62,998 nucleotides of DNA, from assembly GCA_022653675.1 (NCBI GenBank), contig JALCST010000013.1, positions 1-62,998 of the forward strand, read 5' to 3'. Of this stretch, positions 57,047-62,998 are shown in pieces. The first letter of the stretch is position 1. Every line of letters starts with the position of its first letter. The notes under the pieces are model-generated. The model was not told the origin of the DNA. It saw only the letters and a list, made by a program, of their open reading frames with translations, and did not search any database. The stretch is from Bacteroidales bacterium. Lineage in GTDB: Bacteria > Bacteroidota > Bacteroidia > Bacteroidales > UBA932. A program made the translations under genes and the position numbers.

Positions 57047-58009
57047 ATGGTTTCTTATAAAGATCTTGGCCTTGTCAATTCTCGCGAATTGTTCAAAAAG
57101 GCCGTAACCGGCGGATATGCCATACCTGCCTTCAACTTTAACAACATGGAACAGATGCAAGCCATCATCCAGGCATGTGTCGAAACAAAGTCTCCCGTTA
57201 TTCTCCAGGTTTCCAGCGGAGCACGCAAATATGCAAACCAAACCATCCTCCGCTACATGGCGGAAGGAGGAGTCAAATATGCAGCCGAATTGGGGTATCC
57301 TATCCCTATCGTACTGCATCTCGACCACGGCGATTCGTTCGAACTATGCAAGAGTTGCATAGAATTCGGCTTTTCGTCCGTAATGATCGACGGGAGCAAA
57401 CTTCCGTACGACGAGAACGTAAGGCTCACCAAACAGGTAGTCGATTATGCGCACCAATATGACGTTACAGTAGAAGGCGAACTCGGGGTACTCGCCGGAG
57501 TAGAAGACGACGTACACTCCGAAACACAGCAGTACACACGTCCGGAAGAGGTTCAGGACTTCGTAGGGAAGACAGGCGTCGATTCTCTAGCCATCGCTAT
57601 CGGAACTTCACACGGAGCATATAAATTCAAACCGGGCCAGAAACCGGAAATCCGTCTCGACATCCTCCACGAAATCGAGAAAAAACTTCCCGGATTCCCT
57701 ATCGTCCTCCACGGATCATCGAGCGTTCCGCAGGATATCGTTGCCGAAATAAACCAGTACGGTGGAAAACTCAAGGCCGCCATCGGCATACCAGAAGACC
57801 AGCTGCGCGAAGCTGCGAAGAGCGCCGTCTGCAAGATAAACATTGACAGCGACAGCCGTCTCGCCATGACGGCGGCCATACGCAAGGTGTTCGTCGAACA
57901 TCCGGAAGAATTCGATCCGCGCAAATACCTCGGGCCTGCACGCGACAAGATGAAGGAACTTTACATTCACAAAGTAGTTAACGTTCTCGGGTCTAACGAC
58001 AAGGCTTAA
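57047..58009 (+). CDS. fba: Class II fructose-bisphosphate aldolase
   Basis: A 320-residue zinc aldolase of glycolysis and gluconeogenesis. GYAIPAFNFNNMEQMQAI opens the barrel. Zinc and catalytic residues are in VLHLDHGDS, VEGELGVLAGVEDDV and AIGTSHGAYKFKP, and the phosphate loop is LHGSSSVP. Length is typical of the short class IIB-like form. It is followed by a clear terminator. Confidence 0.95.
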   Translation: MVSYKDLGLVNSRELFKKAVTGGYAIPAFNFNNMEQMQAIIQACVETKSPVILQVSSGARKYANQTILRYMAEGGVKYAAELGYPIPIVLHLDHGDSFELCKSCIEFGFSSVMIDGSKLPYDENVRLTKQVVDYAHQYDVTVEGELGVLAGVEDDVHSETQQYTRPEEVQDFVGKTGVDSLAIAIGTSHGAYKFKPGQKPEIRLDILHEIEKKLPGFPIVLHGSSSVPQDIVAEINQYGGKLKAAIGIPEDQLREAAKSAVCKINIDSDSRLAMTAAIRKVFVEHPEEFDPRKYLGPARDKMKELYIHKVVNVLGSNDKA

Positions 58010-58035
58010 TAAGCCTGCCGTCAGTTGAAATATCT

Positions 58036-58068
58036 GGAGACCGGTTGGATAAATTTCAGCCGGTCTCC
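58036..58068 (+). terminator. Terminator after fba
   Basis: GGAGACCGG and CCGGTCTCC form a perfect 9-bp stem (extended by TTG/CAG) followed by TTATTTTAT. Confidence 0.75.
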
Positions 58069-58107
58069 TTATTTTATATTGACATATGTAAACAAACCCA
58101 AAAGATT

Positions 58108-61100
58108 CTAGGGATTCGACCGGATCAGATGCGGCGGAGCGAACGGAACGAAACCGGAGTTATCCAAAGCCGCCGTATTGGACGAAAACGATGTCGCGGC
58201 GGAGCGGTTGATAGCATCGTAAGAAACGAAATTCTCGTAGTCATATGTCCAACTGCTATATGCCCTGCCCATTATCTGTTTATAAATTGATTCCCTGCTC
58301 GGAGCGTTGAATCCCCCGGTATTGTTTACCATTATCGAACTGTTCCTCGATCGGTATGCTCCTGTCGGATATGTGCAAGCCCCCTCGTAAACCCCCAAAT
58401 TCTCACTGTCGTATCTAGAATCGCTCAGGAATCTAGACCACAGGACAGAATTTTCGTCGGAGGTGAAATCGACATTCTGAAAGAAGCCGTATCCCTGCCA
58501 CTGTTTTTCTTCGCTGATCTCGTACTGGGGCATGGTACCGTTGTTTACATAGTAATATTCGTCGGCCAGCAGGCCGAAACCGTGTCCTCCTGCCTCGTGA
58601 TTCAGAACCTGACGGAACCTCGACGAAGTGACGTTGTCTATTATCGGGCACATCGCCACACAATATGCGTTGCTCCACATCCAGCATGTGCCGGCATAAG
58701 TGGAAGTATTCATGAGTACGATCACGAGAAGGTTCCCATCGTCCGGATCCATTCCGCTGACTTTTTGGGTATATGTTTTTATTGCGGCGCAATTGTCGCT
58801 GGTCGTGATCGCAGTCGAATTCCCTGGATCTTCGATATATGTGTGCAGCTTGGTGGTGCTGCCACTCGAACTTATGCCCGACGACGACGATACGACTTCG
58901 ACGCGATAGACATCGAACAGATACCGATATGTGGCATAAGGCTCGACGGAAAAGAAATTGTCGACGGCCTTGTCGGCATCGGTATCGAATTCTCCCGACT
59001 CTATTTCACTCAGATCGAAACCGTCGCCCATTATTATCATTGGGATCCCATTCCCGGCAGTATGGGTCTGAAGTTGCAATACGGTTCCGTCCGCATTGTC
59101 AATAACTGTTCCAGGTCCCGACTGGGAAACGGTTACCGTGAAGGTAAGCTGGGTGTTGCTTGCACTTCGAAAAGTGACTATAGCCGAACGGCCTGAATTG
59201 GAGTCGTCTGAAGCGACGACCAAAGTCTGGTAATAAGTTTCGTCCTTGCCTGTCCTGCCGGCAGCCGTGATCCAGTTTACAGACGAAGGTATCCCCACGA
59301 TAAAGCCGTCGTTGGTCAAAAGTTTTACATATATATTTCCTCCGGCTGACGATATCGATACGGAACTGGAGGAAGCAAGGGTTAGATAGGCTTCTTCCCC
59401 GTCCTGAGTAACGGTAACCGTGTCACTCACATCCTCATCATGAACGCTCCGGAACACTACCTCCGCCGAACGTTGCCCGACGGAAGAATTCCCTGCAACC
59501 GTCAGGGACTGTGCATATGAAAATCCGTCCTGTACCTTATCCCCAACCGTAATCCAATCGGCATCTGCAGGTATTTCCACATTATAGTCGTCATTGCAGG
59601 AAAGGTTAACGATGGTATCGCAACCAGCAACTCCGACATTTATTTCGTTTCCTGAAACTACTACAAGGGAAACATCTTCACCAGTCTGTACCACACCGAC
59701 GGTCAGCTGTTTCGAGCCGTCGCCGGAAACCACCGTCAGAACGGCTTCCCGTGCTACAACGGACGTATTCGCAGTTGCCGTAACGGTCGTGCCGTACTCC
59801 GTAAGCCCGTTTTCGAGCGATGAAACGGCCACGGTTTCACCTACGGCGAGCCAATCCGAACCTTCGCCGACGCTTACGGACGAACCTACGTTCGAAAGCG
59901 TCTTCAATTCGGCCGTACCGCCGGCCGCAGTGAAATAGATCCGGCTGCTGTCCGTCTCCATATCGTCGAGCCGGATCTGGTTCACCCTCAAAGTATCCGA
60001 ATGCGAGCCGTCTGCGGCATTGAAAAATATATATGCCGCACGCTCCTTGTAAAGCGGATTCGCTTCGACGGCAAAGAAATGCTGTCCGGTCGCCAGTCCC
60101 TTGGACTTCACTTCATTGATCCAACAGGCACCACTTTCAATCTCGACTTCATATTCAAAGTTCGATGTCACTTCCGCATCGAAAGTGCCGCCCTCCTGCC
60201 CGACGGTGATTTCCTTGGGCGTAACCGATAAATACGGATTCATACCCTGTATTACGGTAAGCGTATCATACAGCCCGTCAGCATCATCTAAGAAAACCAC
60301 CTTTGCCACCCGGCTGTCATAATCCGGGTTGGAACCGGCCAGGAAAGAATAATCGTCGTCCGCAAGTCCCTTCGAATCCACTTCCTGCAACCAATCCGAA
60401 CCTTCGGCTATCCGCATTTCGTACCCTACGTTCGAGGTAATCTTGACATTCACAAGGCCACCTTCATATGTCAACTCAACTCTGTGCGGATCTATCGACA
60501 GCATCTTGATTCCGTCCTGTACCACATTTACCGTGTCCGAGATCGGGTCTGATCCGGAAGACTTGAAGATTATCAACGCCTCGCGGCCGTCGTATCCGGT
60601 ATTTTCGTAGGCTTCGAACTGGAATGTGCCGGCGATAAGGGATTTGGCATCCAGGGGATGGAGCCATTTTACGCCTCCTGCGACTTCGCAGGTATAATCG
60701 ACATTGGACCGGACTTCTATTTCGAACGTGTCTCCCGCTTGAGGTACATCGACTTCCTTGACCGATAGCTGAATGGCATCGTTCTGCAGTTGGGTGACGA
60801 CTATCTCGTCGGAGACTTCCAGTCCCTCCGTGCCGTAGCCGGACGACTCGGCCGTAACCTTCAGGACCGCACTGCGCTCTCCGTAAGTATCGTTGGGGTC
60901 GGCCTGCAAATAAATCTTGTCGGCACGCACGGCCTTGGTATCAGCTATCTTCAGCCATGAAGGGGAATCAACGAGCTGCGCCGTATATTCCATATTGGAC
61001 TTCACATTGATTTCCACCGTACCTCCATCCGCCCCGACGGTGTCGGCAGGATCAAGGATAAGCTTGTCCACCTGAGACTGATAGACGAACAGGGTATCCG

Positions 61101-61953
61101 AAACACCGCCGGCCGCATCGCTGAAAACCACTATGCCGGAGCGGTTGCCGTCCTCCGTTCCGGGCGCTACCGAGAAACTCTCCTCGCTTGCCGCCAAGCC
61201 CTTGCTTCCCACCCTGCTTATCCACTCCGAAGAACCTTCCGGGATCGTGACTTCGTAATCCACGTCGTATTGCAAGGCAACCGTGAAATCGCCCCCATCC
61301 GAACCCATTTCGATCCGGTCTTTCTGCAGGATTATCGCATCCTTCTGCTTCTGAGTCACCGTCACGACAGAACTTTTTTCACCCACCGTGAACGTTATAT
61401 AGGCGTTACGCTCGTCGTAATCCGGATTGTCCTCCGTGGCCTTAACCGTCACTTCGCAAGTGCCGGCCTGCCCGCTGGAAGGGGATATTTCGAGCCAACT
61501 TACAGACTGTTTCGTATCGGAAGCCGTCAGCGACCATGCTTCGGCGGCTTCTATCGTCAACGTCGTGCTGCTTCCGGCCGAAGAAGCCACGGTAATGTCG
61601 GAAAGGGAAGTTTCCAATCCAGTTCCGTTCTGCGTGATTTCCGTATTATCGACCCTGTCCTCACTTGTGACGGTTATGGTGGCGGTACGGTCGTTGACAT
61701 CCGTATTTTCGGTGCATTCACAGCTTATGTTGAATGTGCCGGCTTCGCCCGAGGACGGACTTACCGTAAGCCATGAGGCACTGCTGGAAGCGATCCAGGG
61801 CTTGTTGGATTCGACGGTCAGCAGGACCTTGCTGGAAGAAGAGTTGCTCAAGGTGGTAACCAACGCCTCGACGTTCAAAACGGTTTCCCTGACACATCCC
61901 GCAAGTACGAGGAACATAGCCAAAGAGAGAAAGAATCGGGAATGGGATTTCAT
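58108..61953 (-). CDS. BACON-repeat lipoprotein with M64-type peptidase domain
   Basis: A 1281-residue surface lipoprotein: lipobox LAGC with Cys at residue 20. About ten BACON-like beta domains of 85-95 residues follow, each ending in a VTVTQ-like strand and holding a conserved Trp (SWLTV, SWLEI, EWISR, SWLKI, KWLHP, DWLQE and so on). The last 300 residues form a metallopeptidase domain with GIPMIIMGDGF and NHEAGGHGFGLLADEY, as in IgA-peptidase M64 proteins. The motif reads HEAGGH, one residue longer than HExxH. I chose ATG 61953 because the upstream TTG start adds seven residues before the signal peptide. Likely a cell-surface protease on host or dietary glycoproteins; the substrate is unknown. 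Confidence 0.85.
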   Translation of the reverse strand: MKSHSRFFLSLAMFLVLAGCVRETVLNVEALVTTLSNSSSSKVLLTVESNKPWIASSSASWLTVSPSSGEAGTFNISCECTENTDVNDRTATITVTSEDRVDNTEITQNGTGLETSLSDITVASSAGSSTTLTIEAAEAWSLTASDTKQSVSWLEISPSSGQAGTCEVTVKATEDNPDYDERNAYITFTVGEKSSVVTVTQKQKDAIILQKDRIEMGSDGGDFTVALQYDVDYEVTIPEGSSEWISRVGSKGLAASEESFSVAPGTEDGNRSGIVVFSDAAGGVSDTLFVYQSQVDKLILDPADTVGADGGTVEINVKSNMEYTAQLVDSPSWLKIADTKAVRADKIYLQADPNDTYGERSAVLKVTAESSGYGTEGLEVSDEIVVTQLQNDAIQLSVKEVDVPQAGDTFEIEVRSNVDYTCEVAGGVKWLHPLDAKSLIAGTFQFEAYENTGYDGREALIIFKSSGSDPISDTVNVVQDGIKMLSIDPHRVELTYEGGLVNVKITSNVGYEMRIAEGSDWLQEVDSKGLADDDYSFLAGSNPDYDSRVAKVVFLDDADGLYDTLTVIQGMNPYLSVTPKEITVGQEGGTFDAEVTSNFEYEVEIESGACWINEVKSKGLATGQHFFAVEANPLYKERAAYIFFNAADGSHSDTLRVNQIRLDDMETDSSRIYFTAAGGTAELKTLSNVGSSVSVGEGSDWLAVGETVAVSSLENGLTEYGTTVTATANTSVVAREAVLTVVSGDGSKQLTVGVVQTGEDVSLVVVSGNEINVGVAGCDTIVNLSCNDDYNVEIPADADWITVGDKVQDGFSYAQSLTVAGNSSVGQRSAEVVFRSVHDEDVSDTVTVTQDGEEAYLTLASSSSVSISSAGGNIYVKLLTNDGFIVGIPSSVNWITAAGRTGKDETYYQTLVVASDDSNSGRSAIVTFRSASNTQLTFTVTVSQSGPGTVIDNADGTVLQLQTHTAGNGIPMIIMGDGFDLSEIESGEFDTDADKAVDNFFSVEPYATYRYLFDVYRVEVVSSSSGISSSGSTTKLHTYIEDPGNSTAITTSDNCAAIKTYTQKVSGMDPDDGNLLVIVLMNTSTYAGTCWMWSNAYCVAMCPIIDNVTSSRFRQVLNHEAGGHGFGLLADEYYYVNNGTMPQYEISEEKQWQGYGFFQNVDFTSDENSVLWSRFLSDSRYDSENLGVYEGACTYPTGAYRSRNSSIMVNNTGGFNAPSRESIYKQIMGRAYSSWTYDYENFVSYDAINRSAATSFSSNTAALDNSGFVPFAPPHLIRSNP

Positions 61954-61964
61954 GGCATTATGTA

Positions 61965-62507
61965 TTATCTCCAACGATATATGCTGCCGTTAAGAGGCAA
62001 TTTGCCTGTTTCCCCGATTTTTCTATATTCATTCCACCAATCCTCATACAACTCTCTCGCTTCCAATATTTCCTTCCCGGAAAGCCGGTAATCCGGATCT
62101 TTGCCGCTTTCTACGAGGACAGGCGTCAGTGACGGGCACTCATTCCTTATGGTTCCTTCGGCACACCAAAGAAGATATTCGCCCATCATCATGCAAGATT
62201 TCCCCTCGACAACCCTGTAAGGGGGAATCGACGAAATGGGATTCACGGGGAACCTGTCACACGGGCAAACCAGAGAGGTGTCTTCGGCAAAATCTATCAA
62301 CTCGGGAATCTGCCGTTCATTGAACTCCGGCATCAAGGTCCAGAGCCTTTCTCCGTTCTCGCCATAATGGTATTGGTCGTATGTGCCATTTCTGAGCTCT
62401 CGGACGAATCTTCCCACATCCGGGTTTTCGACATCGAAATAACGCCCTTCACATCCACAGCACGACATGACAAAAAAGACACCTAGGAAAAAAATCGGGT
62501 TTTTCAT
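61965..62507 (-). CDS. Small lipoprotein, unknown function
   Basis: A 180-residue protein with a signal peptide and lipobox-like MSCCGC. It has several Cys (VCPCDRFPV; GKSCMMMGEYLLWCAEG) and a C-terminal helix EARELYEDWWNEYRKIG. It resembles uncharacterised Bacteroidales lipoproteins (possibly DUF4943, unsure). It precedes the BACON/M64 gene by 11 bases in the same direction, so they are probably one transcript and may act together. Confidence 0.75.
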   Translation of the reverse strand: MKNPIFFLGVFFVMSCCGCEGRYFDVENPDVGRFVRELRNGTYDQYHYGENGERLWTLMPEFNERQIPELIDFAEDTSLVCPCDRFPVNPISSIPPYRVVEGKSCMMMGEYLLWCAEGTIRNECPSLTPVLVESGKDPDYRLSGKEILEARELYEDWWNEYRKIGETGKLPLNGSIYRWR

Positions 62508-62664
62508 GGCTTTACGTCGTTTAAATCGTGAAATCCTTCAAATATATGAAATTATTGGATTAAAAAAGCAAAAGGCAGCTTGGTGAAGTGAATACTGCTC
62601 CCCCAGCCGGCAATAATTTCACCATAGGTGTGATTCAGCCACCGCAATTCACCGTAGGTAACAC

Positions 62665-62696
62665 TTTTCATCAAGCTTTTCATCAAGCTTTTCATC
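62665..62696 (+). repeat. 12-bp tandem repeat
   Basis: TTTTCATCAAGC occurs twice in tandem (62665-62676, 62677-62688), then a partial third copy TTTTCATC. It leads directly into the first 69-bp repeat. No gene is seen in 62508-62998. Confidence 0.8.
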
Positions 62697-62762
62697 GTAG
62701 GTAAATCTGGCACTGCTATTGACAATCAATAAATTAGCCTTGCTAGAAACCGGATGTCGATC
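62694..62762 (+). repeat. 69-bp direct repeat, copy 1
   Basis: Begins ATCGTAGGTAAATCTGGCAC and ends AACCGGATGTCGATC. Identical to 62930-62998, with a period of 236 bp. It is non-coding as far as I can see. Confidence 0.9.
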
Positions 62763-62929
62763 ATCTGGCGCTTGGACCGGCCTCAGAAATCGGCCCACTA
62801 GACACCTCTGAGGCCTCTTTACCCAATTTACCTACGGTGAGAACTGTTCCGAAGATAGAAAGTCGTTCCGGGAGACAGTGAACTGTTCCAGAGATAGAAA
62901 GCTGTTCCGGAAATGGGAGGACTTTTTTT

Positions 62930-62998
62930 ATCGTAGGTAAATCTGGCACTGCTATTGACAATCAATAAATTAGCCTTGCTAGAAACCGGATGTCGATC
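62930..62998 (+). repeat. 69-bp direct repeat, copy 2
   Basis: Identical to copy 1 as far as the window extends; the repeat runs into the right edge, so the true unit may be longer. Between the copies, GAACTGTTCC- and GATAGAAAG-type words recur, suggesting an older, smaller repeat inside the unit. Confidence 0.9.

Noticed and set aside
62665..62998. Possible CRISPR array
   Set aside because: The repeats are two 69-bp copies at 236-bp spacing and a 12-bp tandem. There are no regular 25-40 bp repeats with unique spacers and no cas gene in the window.

Overview
The window is a 63 kb piece of a Bacteroidota (order Bacteroidales) chromosome. Support comes from the 5' end of a Bacteroidota-type 16S rRNA gene at the left edge, many TAnnTTTG-type -7 promoter boxes typical of this phylum, a serine palmitoyltransferase, a BtuB/BtuG-type corrinoid uptake locus, BACON-repeat lipoproteins and a tmRNA tag ending NYALAA. 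Some traits suggest a Rikenellaceae/Alistipes-like genome, but I cannot fix the family from this sequence alone. Left part (1-10.9 kb): the start of an rRNA operon leaves the window leftwards. An eight-gene arginine operon (GNAT acyltransferase, argG, argC, argD, N-succinylornithine-type carbamoyltransferase, argB, argE, argH) follows. It ends in a bidirectional terminator shared with a convergent RNase E/G gene, and then come a tiny bS22-like basic protein and an HU protein. 11-21.9 kb: a compact co-directional run (lon, ung, coaD, tandem thioredoxin-like protein, UbiD-family decarboxylase, lnt), a UDP-glucose dehydrogenase and a divergent serine palmitoyltransferase. 21.9-26.3 kb: an intact tmRNA gene carries at its 3' end the left copy of a 16-bp direct repeat, and the right copy lies 3,990 bp downstream, just before mtgA. 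The AT-rich segment between them is a decayed genomic island: transposase and XRE remnants, a broken SEFIR/TIR-like gene, an IS4-like element with a nonsense mutation, and a HicAB module whose toxin is frameshifted in an A8 tract. No integrase remains. 26.4-40.9 kb: mtgA, a zinc-type macrodomain hydrolase, an alpha/beta hydrolase, a 7TM-HD phosphodiesterase with gyrB, a beta-barrel plus TPR pair, an FtsE-like ATPase, nth, a small barrel protein and xerD. 40.9-47.2 kb: a cobalamin riboswitch heads four genes (DUF4465-like lipoprotein, PKD lipoprotein, BtuB-type receptor, BtuG-type lipoprotein), forming a B12 capture unit at the cell surface. 47.2-54.9 kb: a 2-hydroxyacid dehydrogenase converges on a histidine operon read leftwards (hisG, hisD, a hisC-hisB fusion, hisH, hisA, hisF, hisIE). 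It is preceded by a leader peptide with four consecutive His codons and a terminator. 54.9-58 kb: a stand-alone trpB2 preceded by a leader peptide with three consecutive Trp codons and a terminator, then gmk and class II fba. 58-63 kb: a 1281-residue lipoprotein with about ten BACON-like repeats and an M64-type peptidase domain, a small lipoprotein, and a non-coding stretch with a duplicated 69-bp sequence. The two amino-acid attenuators, the HisC-HisB fusion without a histidinol-phosphatase, and the ssrA island are the most notable points.
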